A DNA stretch of 56,098 nucleotides, taken from NCBI GenBank assembly GCA_009837285.1, contig VXTU01000042.1, positions 1 through 56,098 on the forward strand. Reading direction: 5' to 3'. Origin of the DNA: Chloroflexota bacterium. GTDB taxonomy: Bacteria > Chloroflexota > Dehalococcoidia > UBA2979. Position 1 is the stretch's first letter; the number at the start of each line of letters is the position of its first letter. A program made the position numbers and the translations under genes. Of this stretch, positions 31,747-42,103 are shown piece by piece. The notes beneath the pieces are model-generated. The model was not told where the DNA came from, searched no databases, and worked only from the letters and a program-made list of their open reading frames with translations.

Positions 31747-32829
31747 CTACCTCTGGGGGAAGCTGCGACGCAGGAACGTCGGGAGGTCCGCCTCGGTCAA
31801 CGCGTCGGGCTCGCTTGCCGGCAGGTCCGCGAGCCGCTGCTGGGGCTCCTCGACCTCATCCATGAGCGCGCCGACGGACTGGCGCACGGCGCTGAACCCC
31901 GTCGCCACGACGGTGATGCGGATCTCATCCGTCATGTCCTCGTCTATGGCGGTACCGAAGATGATCTCTGCGTCGGGGTCGACGACCTCGGCGATAGTCC
32001 GCGCCGCGTTGTTCAGCTCCGACAGCCGGAGGTTGGCCGGGCCGGTCACGTTGAACAGCACGCCGGTTGCGCCGGTGATGTCGACCTCAAGGAGCGGACT
32101 CGCGATTGCCTCGCGGGCCGCCTCGACGGCACGCTGGTCGCCGCGGCCGATGCCGATCGCCATCAGCGCCGGGCCCGCTTCCTCCATGACGCGGCGTACG
32201 TCGGCGAAGTCGAGGTTGACGATGCCGGGCACGGTGATCAGCTCGCTGATGCCCTGGATGCCCTGGCGCAGCACGTCGTCGGCCATGTTGAACGCCTCGG
32301 TCAGCGAGACGTCGTCGTTGCCGAGCTGCAACAGGCGGTCGTTCGGGATGACGATCAGCGTGTCGACCTTCCCCTGGAGGTCGCGAACGCCCTCCTCGGC
32401 CTGCTGACGCCGCTTTGAGCCCTCGAATGCGAACGGCTTGGTGACGACGCCGATGGTGAGCGCGCCGAGCTCGCGCGCGGCCTCGGCCACGATCGGCGCG
32501 GCGCCGGTGCCGGTGCCGCCGCCGAGGCAGGAGGTCACGAACACCATCTCCGCCCCGCGCAGCGAGTCCAGGATCTCCTCGCGCGACTCCTCCGCGGCGC
32601 GCGAGCCGCGGAGCGGGTCGGAGCCCGCGCCGAGGCCCTTGGTGAGGCGCTCGCCGATGCGCACCTTGATCTCGGCGTCGCTCCCGTCGAGAGCCTGGAG
32701 GTCGGTGTTCATCGCGACGTACTGCACGCCGGGCAGGCGCTGGGCGATCATGCGGTTGACGGCGTTGGAGCCGCCGCCGCCCACCCCGACGACCTTGATC
32801 GGGGGCAGCGTGTCGAAGTGGTCGGGCAT
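31747..32829 (-). CDS. ftsZ: Cell division protein FtsZ
   Basis: 360-residue tubulin-like GTPase that assembles the Z ring. It has [15 protein letters not shown] at the N-terminus, the tubulin signature [10 protein letters not shown], the T7 loop region [11 protein letters not shown] and a short linker. The C-terminal peptide [10 protein letters not shown] resembles the conserved FtsA/SepF-binding tail. The start ATG at 32829 has GAAGGGA upstream. It is separated from the preceding acidic-protein gene by 108 bases containing a strong hairpin, so it may be partly independently expressed. Confidence 0.97.
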   Translation of the reverse strand: MPDHFDTLPPIKVVGVGGGGSNAVNRMIAQRLPGVQYVAMNTDLQALDGSDAEIKVRIGERLTKGLGAGSDPLRGSRAAEESREEILDSLRGAEMVFVTSCLGGGTGTGAAPIVAEAARELGALTIGVVTKPFAFEGSKRRQQAEEGVRDLQGKVDTLIVIPNDRLLQLGNDDVSLTEAFNMADDVLRQGIQGISELITVPGIVNLDFADVRRVMEEAGPALMAIGIGRGDQRAVEAAREAIASPLLEVDITGATGVLFNVTGPANLRLSELNNAARTIAEVVDPDAEIIFGTAIDEDMTDEIRITVVATGFSAVRQSVGALMDEVEEPQQRLADLPASEPDALTEADLPTFLRRSFPQR

Positions 32830-32890
32830 GATGGGTGTTCCCTTCGGTGCATCGGCGCGGCTGGGTGTCACTGGTTCGTCGCTCCCCGCG

Positions 32891-32912
32891 GTGGGGGCGT
32901 TTGCGCCCCCAC
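32891..32912. promoter_or_regulatory. Perfect hairpin upstream of ftsZ
   Basis: GTGGGGGCG (32891-32899) and CGCCCCCAC (32904-32912) form a perfect nine-base stem closed by a four-base loop, 62 bases before the ftsZ start. No T run follows on the minus strand, so an attenuator, RNA-processing site or stabilising structure is more likely than a full terminator. Confidence 0.5.
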
Positions 32913-32937
32913 TCGGGAGCTCTTCGGTCGTGGGGTG

Positions 32938-33639
32938 TTAGGCCTGGCGGGCGGCGGGCGGGTCTGCCGAGGGGGCGTGGACGGCGTGGGGCTCCGGTGC
33001 CTCGACCTCGGCCGCGGTCGCGGTTTCGGACGCCTCGGCGTCAGCCTCGGCCTCCGGCACTTCGGCTACCGGGTCGCGGACCGCGGCATCGGCTGCGGCC
33101 TCCGGCTCCTCGGTGGCCTGCGGCTCGGCTTCCTCGACCTCTGCCTCGGGTTCCGGCTGCTGGGCCACGGGCTCCGCAGCGTCCGCCTCGGCACCCGGTT
33201 CCGCTGCTTCGGACGCGGCTCCGGCCACGGGCTCGGGCTCCTCGACTAGGGAGGCCTCTGCCGGCGGCTCTGCGAGGGCTTCCTCGGCGGCCGCTGGCTC
33301 CGGCTCGGCGTGCTCGGCCGTGGCGGCCTGTGCGACGGCGTCGAACTCCTCGTCGAACTCCGACGCCGCCTCTGCCGGGATAGGAGTGACCTCCAGCTCC
33401 GGACCGGCGGCGACCGCCTCCGATGGGGGCGGTTCGGGGTCCTCCTCCGCCGCTGCTTCGGCGGGGTCGTTCCGCACCGCGAGGCGCACCGGCGGTCTCG
33501 CCGCCGACGCACCCGGGCCTTCGCTCTGCTTGCGTGCCTGTTCGAGGTAGTCGAAGAGCGTCGACGCGTCGATGGACGAGGCGGTCTCGTTGCGCTGCTC
33601 GGCGCTCCCTCCAGCCTGTTCGTCGGCGGCTTGCGTCAT
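32938..33639 (-). CDS. Acidic Ala/Glu/Pro-rich protein between ftsA and ftsZ
   Basis: 233-residue protein, unassigned. A short probable helix at 24-40 (DASTLFDYLEQARKQSE) and a basic patch (PPVRLAVRNDP) are followed by about 170 residues of low-complexity, acidic, presumably disordered sequence built from AEPE/EEPEPVA-type repeats. There is no signal peptide or membrane segment. ATG at 33639 has GGAAGGA at good spacing, so it is likely translated. Its place between ftsA and ftsZ suggests a division role, for example a flexible tether, but this is inference. Confidence 0.75.
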   Translation of the reverse strand: MTQAADEQAGGSAEQRNETASSIDASTLFDYLEQARKQSEGPGASAARPPVRLAVRNDPAEAAAEEDPEPPPSEAVAAGPELEVTPIPAEAASEFDEEFDAVAQAATAEHAEPEPAAAEEALAEPPAEASLVEEPEPVAGAASEAAEPGAEADAAEPVAQQPEPEAEVEEAEPQATEEPEAAADAAVRDPVAEVPEAEADAEASETATAAEVEAPEPHAVHAPSADPPAARQA

Positions 33640-33751
33640 CGGTCAGTCCTTCCCTGCTTGCTGGGGAGCGGTCCGACGGCGACGCAGGGCAGGCCCGCGC
33701 CGGGGGAATACCGTCCGGGTATCCGGTTCTTCGTGTGTTGGGTTGCGTGGT

Positions 33752-34995
<1,244 letters not shown>

Positions 34996-34996
<1 letters not shown>

Positions 34997-35898
34997 CAGC
35001 GCATCACCAGGTGGCGGCCAAACCGCAGGTCGATCTCCTGTATGTCTTCCGCCTCCTCCGCGAGCTGGTCGAGCAGCGCGCCCCAGGCGGCGATCTTGAA
35101 GTCGTAGTTGTGGGAGTCGCCGAAGACGGCGTCGGGCCCGCCGCTGACACGCACGACCAGCCCGCGGTCGTGGTGGAACTCGAAGCGCTCGACCGTGACG
35201 CCGAGCCGCCTCGAGCGCGCGTCTTCCACGAGCTGCGCCACGGTCCGCGCCGCGTCCGCGTCGATCAGGTCGCCCGCTTGCGGCGGCAGGGTGCCGTGTA
35301 CGTCGATGATCGTGACGGCGTCGGCGGCCGGCGGCCTGCCGTGCTCGAGGACCAGACCGTCGGCGTCGATGACGGCGCGATGCCCGGCGCTCTCCCAGTA
35401 GCCCCACCCCTGGTGCTCGATCACCGCGATGCGCACGCCTTGGGGCCACTCGCGCTCGACCGTCGCTGCCTTCACTTCGGGCAGCGCGGCGACGATGCGC
35501 CGCGCCGCGGCGTTCGTGTCGACCAGGAGCAGTGAGCGGCCGCCGAGGTCAGCCGCGCTGACCACGGCGTGCGGGTCGGCGATGTCGATGCCGGTCACGT
35601 CGGCCTGCCGTACGCGCAACGAGTCGCCCGAGGCGAACGTGTAGACGCCGAACGTCGCTGCCGCCGCGAGCCCCATCGCGGTCACGGCCGTCGCCATCCG
35701 CCACCACGGCAGGGAACGCAGGTGGGTGCGCACGCTGGTGCGCGGAAGGCGTCGAGGCACCCGGCCCACCCGGTAGCGTCTTTCGCCGCGCGCGCTTGCC
35801 CGCAGCGCCGGGTGCATGCGCTCGCGTCGGCCGAGCCACAGCTGCGGCAGCCACCGGCGGCCGTCCCGCCCGCCGCGCGTCCCGGATCCTCTAGGCAT
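34996..35898 (-). CDS. ftsQ: Cell division protein FtsQ/DivIB
   Basis: 300-residue bitopic membrane protein. An unusually long, Arg-rich cytoplasmic N-terminus (1-65) precedes one membrane segment at about 66-88. Then come an external POTRA domain (VRQADVTGIDIADPHAVV, then LPEVKAATVEREWPQGVRIAVIE) and the FtsQ beta domain. It scaffolds FtsL and FtsI in the divisome. The start overlaps the end of ddl by eight bases. Confidence 0.9.
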
Positions 35899-36973
35899 AG
35901 GAGCGGACCTCCGTGTGGCGTTCGAGTCCGAGGTCGACGAGGCGCGTGATCAGCGAGGCGTAGTCGACGCCTGCCTCGCCCCAGAGCCGCGGGTACATCG
36001 AGATGGGCGTGAAGCCAGGCAGCGTGTTCACCTCGATCAGCCTCACCGTGTCCGGCTCGCGGACCATGAAGTCGACGCGCGCGAGGCCCGAGCAGCCGAT
36101 CGCGCGGTACGCGCGGACCGCGGCGTCCTGCACGCGCTCCGCCAGGCGGTCGCTGAGGTCTGCGGGCACGATGAGGTCTGTGCTGTCGTCCTGGTACTTC
36201 GCCTCGTACGTGTAGAACTCCGCGTGCGGGCGGATCTCGCCCAGCGGCGAGGGCTGCGGGTCGGCGTTGCCGAGCATCGCGCACTCGACCTCGCTGCCCT
36301 CGATCGCCTCCTCCAGCAACACCTTGCCGTCGTAGCGTGCCGCGAGCTCGAGCGCCGGGCCGAGGTCCTCGCGCGAGGCGACCTTGCTCACCCCGATCGA
36401 GGAGCCGCCGTTCGCCGGCTTCGCGAACGACGGGTACCCGACGGTGCGCTCGATGCCCGCGAGAGACTCGCGCGGCGGGGCGTCGCCGGCCAGTCCGGCC
36501 AGCTCGTCGCCCTCGATGACGACGTACGTGGGCTGCGGGATGTCGTGGGTGGTGAACACGGCGCGCATGTGCGCCTTGTCCATCCCGATCGCGCTTGCCG
36601 CGACGCCCGCGCCGACGTACGGGATGTCCAGCACCTCGAGCAGCCCCTGCAGCGAGCCGTCCTCGCCCGACCGCCCGTGCACGATCGGGAACGCCACGTC
36701 GATCGTTGCGAGCGAGGCGAGCACGTCGGGGAAGGAGAGCAGGTCTTCGTCTTCGTCGCCGAGGTCGCCGTACTCGCCGACCTGGAGGCGGTCGATGCGG
36801 CGCAGCGTCTCATGTGGCGTCAGCCACGCCCCACCCCGGGTGATGCCGAACGGGACGACCTCGAAGCGCTCCGGGTCGGCCTCGCGCATGATCGAGCGGC
36901 CCGAGACCACGGAGACCTCGTGCTCGGGGCTGCGGCCCCCGAAGATCACGCCCAGCCGCGTGCGCGCGCTCAC
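35891..36973 (-). CDS. ddl: D-alanine-D-alanine ligase
   Basis: 360-residue ATP-grasp ligase making the D-Ala-D-Ala end of the cell-wall stem peptide. It has VIFGGRSPEHEVSVVSG at the N-terminus, PIVHGRSGEDGSLQGLLE, the AKPANGGSSIGVSK ATP-binding loop, SGLARVDFMV and the metal/substrate segment IEVNTLPGFTPISMYP. The GTG start at 36973 overlaps the murC stop (GTGA). It occupies the place murB often has in dcw clusters. Confidence 0.95.
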   Translation of the reverse strand: MSARTRLGVIFGGRSPEHEVSVVSGRSIMREADPERFEVVPFGITRGGAWLTPHETLRRIDRLQVGEYGDLGDEDEDLLSFPDVLASLATIDVAFPIVHGRSGEDGSLQGLLEVLDIPYVGAGVAASAIGMDKAHMRAVFTTHDIPQPTYVVIEGDELAGLAGDAPPRESLAGIERTVGYPSFAKPANGGSSIGVSKVASREDLGPALELAARYDGKVLLEEAIEGSEVECAMLGNADPQPSPLGEIRPHAEFYTYEAKYQDDSTDLIVPADLSDRLAERVQDAAVRAYRAIGCSGLARVDFMVREPDTVRLIEVNTLPGFTPISMYPRLWGEAGVDYASLITRLVDLGLERHTEVRSYA

Positions 36974-38409
36974 GGGGCGTCTCCCTCGGCGGGGGCGTCG
37001 CCCGCGAGGCGCTCGCGCAAGAGCGGCAGCACCTCGTCCACGGGGCCGGCGCCGATCGTCAGGAACACATCGCCGGGCACCAGCTCGCGGGCGGCGGCGT
37101 CGGCCGCGTCCTCGAACGACTCGACGTAACGGGCGTGCGGATTCGTGATCTCGGCGGCCAGCGCCGCGCCGCCGATTCCCTGGTCGGGTGTCTCGCGCGC
37201 CGGGTACGTCGGGGCGACGAACAGCACGTCGAGGCCCTCGAAGCAGGTGCGGAAGCCGTCGAGCAGGTACTGCGAGCGCGAGTAGGTGTGCGGCTGGAAG
37301 CACGCGACGATGCGGCGGCCGGGGTAGCGCTGCCGTGCGGCGCTGAGCGTCGCGCGCACCTCGGTGGGGTGGTGCGCGTAGTCGTCGACGAGGGTCACTC
37401 CCGCGGCTTCGCCGAACACCTCGAAGCGCCGGCGCGTGCCGGTGAACTCGGCGAGCGCCGCCGCGGCGCGGTGGAAGTCCACGCCGGCGCGCATCGCGAC
37501 GGCGAGCGCGCCGAGGGCGTTCATGACGTTGTGGCGGCCGGGCGTCCGCAGCTCGATCTGGCCCAGCTCGGCGCCCTCGAGTATCACGGTCGCCGCTAGC
37601 CCGCCGAGCGCGCCTGGCCGCACCTGCGTCGCGCGCCACTCGGTATCGGCCGCGAGGCCGTAGCGCTCGACGCGCCCGCCGGCGGCGCGCTGCTGCGCGC
37701 CCAGCTCGGCCGCCCACTCGGAGTCGGCGCAGACGAACAGCGTGCCGTCGTCGCGGACACGGGACGCGAACGCCGCGAACGCGGCGCGCAGCCGCTCCGG
37801 GGTGCCGTAGTAGTCGAGGTGGTCGGGCTCGATGTTCGTCACGAGCGCCCACTGCGGCTCGTACTCTAGGAACGCCTCGGCGTACTCGTCCGCCTCGACG
37901 ACGGCGAGGTCGCCCGCGCCGTCGCGTGCGTTGCCGCCCAGGTCGGGGGCGTCGCCGCCGATCAGCACCAGCGGGTCGAGGCCGCCGCGCTCGGCGAGGA
38001 GCGCGGCCATCGCCGTGGTGGTCGTCTTGCCGTGGCTGCCCGCGATCGCGAGCACGCGCCGGTCCTGCAACAGCCGCTGCACCATCTCCGCCCGGACGAT
38101 CACCTCGATCCCGCGTTCACGGGCCTCGACGAGCTCCGGGTTGTCGTCGGCCGCGGCCACGGTCGCGACGACCAGCTCCGCGCGTCCGATGTTCGACGCG
38201 GCGTGGCCCTCGTAGACCGTCGCGCCAAGCTGCTGGAGGCGGCGTGTGTAGTCGGAGACGGCGAGGTCCGAGCCGGTGACGACGTGGCCCCGGGCGAGCA
38301 GGATCTGCCCGATCGCGGAGAGGTGGACGCCCCCGGCGCCCACGAGGTGTACCCGCTTGGGGATCGCCGCGCCGTGCGCGCGCCCTCGGGAACGGCTGAG
38401 CGTCATCAT
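36970..38409 (-). CDS. murC: UDP-N-acetylmuramate-L-alanine ligase
   Basis: 479-residue Mur ligase adding L-Ala to UDP-MurNAc. It has an N-terminal Rossmann domain (VHLVGAGGVHLSAIGQIL), the P-loop AGSHGKTTTTAM, ADEYAEAFL, NIEPDHLDYY, GRHNVMNALGALA and DDYAHHPTEV, all typical of MurC. Two adjacent ATGs (38409 and 38406) are possible; both overlap the end of murG. Confidence 0.95.
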   Translation of the reverse strand: MMTLSRSRGRAHGAAIPKRVHLVGAGGVHLSAIGQILLARGHVVTGSDLAVSDYTRRLQQLGATVYEGHAASNIGRAELVVATVAAADDNPELVEARERGIEVIVRAEMVQRLLQDRRVLAIAGSHGKTTTTAMAALLAERGGLDPLVLIGGDAPDLGGNARDGAGDLAVVEADEYAEAFLEYEPQWALVTNIEPDHLDYYGTPERLRAAFAAFASRVRDDGTLFVCADSEWAAELGAQQRAAGGRVERYGLAADTEWRATQVRPGALGGLAATVILEGAELGQIELRTPGRHNVMNALGALAVAMRAGVDFHRAAAALAEFTGTRRRFEVFGEAAGVTLVDDYAHHPTEVRATLSAARQRYPGRRIVACFQPHTYSRSQYLLDGFRTCFEGLDVLFVAPTYPARETPDQGIGGAALAAEITNPHARYVESFEDAADAAARELVPGDVFLTIGAGPVDEVLPLLRERLAGDAPAEGDAP

Positions 38410-39482
38410 GCCGCCAGCTCCAGCAGCGTGTCGGCCAGCTCGCGCGCCGCGTGGGGGCGGGCGATGCGGGCCATTGCCTCGCGCATCGCGGTCCGTTGCT
38501 CGTCGTCGCGTAGCAGGCGCGTGATCGCGTCTTCGAGGCGGTCGAGTTCGTCGCCGCCCACGACGAAGGCGGCGCCCTCGGACTCGAGGAACGTGGCGTT
38601 GGCGTACTGGTCAGAGAAGTCGCCCGGGATCACGATCGCCGGCAGCCCTGCGGCGGGTAGCTCGCCAAGGATCGAGGCGCCTGCGCGCGTGACGGCAAGG
38701 TCGGAAGCGGCCATCGCCCACGCCATCTCCTCGGTGTAGGCCTGGAGCTGGTAGCGCTGCTGCCGCCAGAACGAGAGCTGCTCGCGTTCGCGTGCGAGCC
38801 ACGCCTCCTCCTCGCGGCCGGCGATGTGGATGATCTGCGCGTGGTCGAGCAGTGTTTCGAGCGCCTCGGCGATCGCGACGTTGATGCGGTGCGCGCCCTG
38901 CGAGCCGCCCGTCACCAGCAGCGTCTTCACGGTCGGGTCGAGGCCGAACCGGCGGGCACCCTCCTCGCGCTCGGCCTCGGCGAACTGGCGGCGCACGGGG
39001 TAGCCCGTCACGGTCGCCTTGTCGGCCGGGAGGAACTCGAGTGAGCCGTCGACCGAGCACGCGACCTTAGTGGCCTGGCGCTGGAGCGCGCGCACGGCCC
39101 AGCCGGGGCGGACGTCCGGGAGGAACAGGAGCAGCGGGATGCCGCGGCTGCGTGCCGCGCGCCCGACGGGCGCCGCGGCGTAGCCGCCTGTCGCGAAGAC
39201 GGCCTGTGGCGTGTCGCGGTCCAGCCAGCGCAGCGACTCGCGGTACCCGAGCGCGAGCTGGATCGCGCCGCGAGCGATGCGCCACGGGGAGCGCGACCGC
39301 ACTGGCGCGGCGCGGACGGCGCGGTACTCGAAGCCCTCGGCCTCGGCCACGGCGCGCTCCGGCCCGCGCGGGGTGCCGTAGTAGAACAGCTCGACGTCTG
39401 CGCGCTCGCGCAGACGCTCGGCGACCGCCACCGATGGGTAGGCGTGTCCGCCGGTGCCGCCGCCGGTGAGCACGAACTTCAT
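38406..39482 (-). CDS. murG: UDP-N-acetylglucosamine-N-acetylmuramyl-(pentapeptide) pyrophosphoryl-undecaprenol GlcNAc transferase
   Basis: 358-residue GT-B glycosyltransferase converting lipid I to lipid II on the inner membrane face. It has the N-terminal glycine loop TGGGTGGHAYPSVAVAERL, FATGGYAAAPVG, VTGGSQGAHRIN and the donor-binding region AVTRAGASILGELPAAGLP with DQYANATFLE. ATG at 39482 overlaps the ftsW stop (ATGA). The length is normal. Confidence 0.95.
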   Translation of the reverse strand: MKFVLTGGGTGGHAYPSVAVAERLRERADVELFYYGTPRGPERAVAEAEGFEYRAVRAAPVRSRSPWRIARGAIQLALGYRESLRWLDRDTPQAVFATGGYAAAPVGRAARSRGIPLLLFLPDVRPGWAVRALQRQATKVACSVDGSLEFLPADKATVTGYPVRRQFAEAEREEGARRFGLDPTVKTLLVTGGSQGAHRINVAIAEALETLLDHAQIIHIAGREEEAWLAREREQLSFWRQQRYQLQAYTEEMAWAMAASDLAVTRAGASILGELPAAGLPAIVIPGDFSDQYANATFLESEGAAFVVGGDELDRLEDAITRLLRDDEQRTAMREAMARIARPHAARELADTLLELAA

Positions 39483-40690
39483 CGAGATGTCGCCGCCGCG
39501 CGGCGGCGGCGCTCCTTCCGTGCCTCGCGCACGACACCGCGCGAGGGCGGCTCGCGTGCGGGGTCGTCGAGCGAGGCGTAGCGCGAGACGGAGAGCAGGA
39601 TGCCGATGGCCGTGAGCGTCACCGCCAGCGACGAGCCGCCGTAGGAGAGGAACGGGAGCGTGATGCCGGTGAGGGGGATCGAGCGCGTCACGCCGCCGAC
39701 GTTGATCAGCACCTGCAGCGCGATCCACATCAGGATGCCGGCGACGAGCAGCGAGCCGAACGGGTCCGCCGCGCGCTGCATGATGCGCAGTCCGCGCCAC
39801 AGCAGCAGCACGAACAGCAGCAGCACGACCGTGACGCCGACGAACCCGAGCTCCTCGCCGATGATTGAGAGGATGCCGTCCGTGTGGGCGGCGGGGACGA
39901 AGAAGAACTTCTGTCGGGACACGCCGAGGCCGAGGCCTGTCCATCCGCCCGAGCCGAGGGCGATGAGCATCTGCAGCGTCTGGAAGCCGAAGCCCTCGGG
40001 GTCGGTCTCGGCCGAGGTGAACGAGAGGATGCGCGTCATCCCGTAGCCGCCGGCGACGACGAACGCGGCGGTGAAGCCGACTGCCGTGACTGCAAGCGCC
40101 ACGAGGTGGGTGAGCCGCGCTCCCGACACGAAGAACAGCGTGCCGGTGATAGCCGCGATCAGCAGCGCCGTGCCCAGGTCGGGCTCGAGCAGCACGAGGG
40201 CGGTGACCAGCCCCACCATGGCGACGAACGGCACCACGCCGAGCTGGAAGTCGCGCACCGTCGGACCCTTGGCGGCGAGCCACGCGGCGAGGTAGACGAT
40301 GACCGCGAGCTTGGCGATCTCGCTCGGCTGGCCGGAGAACGGACCGATCTCGATCCAGCGTCTCGGTCCATCCTCGAAGGCGGCGACGCCGATGCCCGGC
40401 ACGAGCGCCGCGCAGAGGCCGACCAGGGCGAGGAGCATGAGCAGCGGGCTGATGCGTCGCAGCCAGCGGTAGTCGATGATGCTCGCCGCGAGCATGCCGG
40501 CGCAGCCGAGCGCCGCCCACATGAGCTGCCGCTTGATGTAGTAGTCCGAGTCGTCGTGGGCCGCGTACCCCAGCGCGTACGACGCGGAATAGACGGCGAT
40601 CAGGCCGATCACGAGCAGCATGATCACGATCGTCAGCAGCACCCAGTCTGGGCCGTGACGCTTGGCGGTGCCCGCTTCGCGCGCGCTCAC
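39479..40690 (-). CDS. ftsW: Lipid II polymerase / division protein FtsW (SEDS family)
   Basis: 403-residue polytopic SEDS glycosyltransferase working with FtsI in septal peptidoglycan synthesis. About ten hydrophobic segments are seen. Family motifs are RWIEIGPFSGQPSEIAKLA, LLEPDLGTA, AAHTDGILSIIGEELGFVG and the C-terminal LPFLSYGGSS. GTG at 40690 overlaps the murD stop (GTGA). The C-terminal tail is Arg-rich and cytoplasmic. Confidence 0.95.
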   Translation of the reverse strand: MSAREAGTAKRHGPDWVLLTIVIMLLVIGLIAVYSASYALGYAAHDDSDYYIKRQLMWAALGCAGMLAASIIDYRWLRRISPLLMLLALVGLCAALVPGIGVAAFEDGPRRWIEIGPFSGQPSEIAKLAVIVYLAAWLAAKGPTVRDFQLGVVPFVAMVGLVTALVLLEPDLGTALLIAAITGTLFFVSGARLTHLVALAVTAVGFTAAFVVAGGYGMTRILSFTSAETDPEGFGFQTLQMLIALGSGGWTGLGLGVSRQKFFFVPAAHTDGILSIIGEELGFVGVTVVLLLFVLLLWRGLRIMQRAADPFGSLLVAGILMWIALQVLINVGGVTRSIPLTGITLPFLSYGGSSLAVTLTAIGILLSVSRYASLDDPAREPPSRGVVREARKERRRRAAATSR

Positions 40691-42039
40691 GACGCACCCC
40701 CGGTAACGGCTGCCACGGCCGCGCGGAACGCGGCCCCGCGCTGCTCGAAGTTGCGGTACGCGTCGAACGAGGTGCCGGCCGGCGAGCACAGGACGACGTC
40801 GCCCTCGCGCGCGAGCGCGGCCGCCGCCTCCACGGCGGCTTCGATGTCGTCCACCTCGCGCACCTCGGGACGGTCGCTGTCTCGCGCGACCCGGATCGCG
40901 TCGAGGAATGCCGGGCCCGCCTCACCGAAGCCGATCACCGCGCGGCAGCGCGTGACCGCTTCGCGCGCGAGCTCGCCGAGCGGGAGGTGCTTGTCGCGCC
41001 CGCCGAGCAGCAGCACGGCGGGCTCGTCGAACGCTCGCAGCCCGGCGAGCGTCCGCTCGGGCGTGGTGGCGATGGAGTCGTTGACCCAGGTGAGGCCGCC
41101 GGCCTGCGTGACCACCTCGAGGCGGTGGGGGACGCCGCTGAACGCCCGGACCGCGCGGGCGGCCGCGCCGTCGTCGACGCCGAGTTGCGTGGCCACGCCG
41201 AGGGCGGTCACGACGTTGGCGACGTTATGGTCGCCTCGCAGCGGGATATCCTCGCGAGCGATGACGGGGTGCTCGCTCCCGTCCTCGACGCGCACGACCG
41301 TGCCGCCGGAGACCGTCGCCCCGTCGCCCGGCAGCGTGCGCTCGACCGAGGTGTAGCGGACGAGGCCCGGCGCCTCCTCGGCGAAGCCGGCGGCGACCTC
41401 GTCGTCGATGTGGAAGACGGCGATGTCGTCGGGCTGCTGGAACTCGAAGATGCGCCGCTTGAGCCCGACGTACGAGGACCACGAGTAAGCGTCGAGGTGG
41501 TTGGGCGTCACGTTGGTCACGCACGCGATGTGAGGGCTGCGTTCGACGGACTCGAGCTGCGTGTGCGAGAGCTCGAGCACGACGCGCGTCGTGGGCTCGA
41601 TGTGGTCGAGGAGACCGAGCAGGCCGACGCCGATGTTGCCGCCGACGACATAATCCGCACCGGCCTCATCGAGCATCGCGCCGACGAGGGCGGTGGTCGT
41701 GGTCTTGCCGGACGAGCCGGTGATTCCGGCGACCGGGGCCGGGCAGACGTCGAGGAAGAGCCGGGTCATCGAGGAGATGGGCACTCCGGCACGGCGCGCG
41801 GCGCGCAGCGCTGGCAGCTCGGGCGGCACGCCCTGCGAGGCGAAGACAGTGTCCGCGCCGACCATGTCCTCCTCGCGGTTAGCGCCGAGGGAGAGCGTGA
41901 CATCGAGGTCGGCGATGGCGTCGAGGGCGGCCCGGAGCTGCTCGGCGGGGCGAGCGTCGGAGACGGTGACGCTGGCTCCGCGGGGCGCGAGGAACCGGAC
42001 GAGGTCGATCCCTTCAATCCCCAGGCCGACGACGGTCAC
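40687..42039 (-). CDS. murD: UDP-N-acetylmuramoyl-L-alanine-D-glutamate ligase
   Basis: 450-residue Mur ligase. It has VTVVGLGIEGIDLVRFL at the N-terminus, the P-loop GITGSSGKTTTTALVG, LELSHTQLE, NVTPNHLDAY, GDHNVANVVTAL, the NDSIATTPE segment and LLLGGRDKHLPL, typical of MurD. GTG at 42039 is chosen because GAGGG lies seven bases upstream and the Rossmann strand follows directly. A relatively AT-rich 64-base gap separates it from mraY. Confidence 0.94.
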   Translation of the reverse strand: MTVVGLGIEGIDLVRFLAPRGASVTVSDARPAEQLRAALDAIADLDVTLSLGANREEDMVGADTVFASQGVPPELPALRAARRAGVPISSMTRLFLDVCPAPVAGITGSSGKTTTTALVGAMLDEAGADYVVGGNIGVGLLGLLDHIEPTTRVVLELSHTQLESVERSPHIACVTNVTPNHLDAYSWSSYVGLKRRIFEFQQPDDIAVFHIDDEVAAGFAEEAPGLVRYTSVERTLPGDGATVSGGTVVRVEDGSEHPVIAREDIPLRGDHNVANVVTALGVATQLGVDDGAAARAVRAFSGVPHRLEVVTQAGGLTWVNDSIATTPERTLAGLRAFDEPAVLLLGGRDKHLPLGELAREAVTRCRAVIGFGEAGPAFLDAIRVARDSDRPEVREVDDIEAAVEAAAALAREGDVVLCSPAGTSFDAYRNFEQRGAAFRAAVAAVTGGAS

Positions 42040-42103
42040 GCGGGTACCCTCGTAGTTATGATCAGGCGCCAACGCACGTTTATGGTTTTCGTACACGCTT
42101 ATA

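Noticed and set aside
33113..33550. Ser/Ala-rich plus-strand frame opposite the acidic gene
   Set aside because: It is the complement of the repetitive Ala/Glu/Pro codons and has no ribosome site.
38406..40925. An 839-residue minus-strand frame reaching upstream of murG
   Set aside because: The extension overlaps ftsW in another frame and has shadow composition; MurG starts at 39482 with a clear glycine loop.
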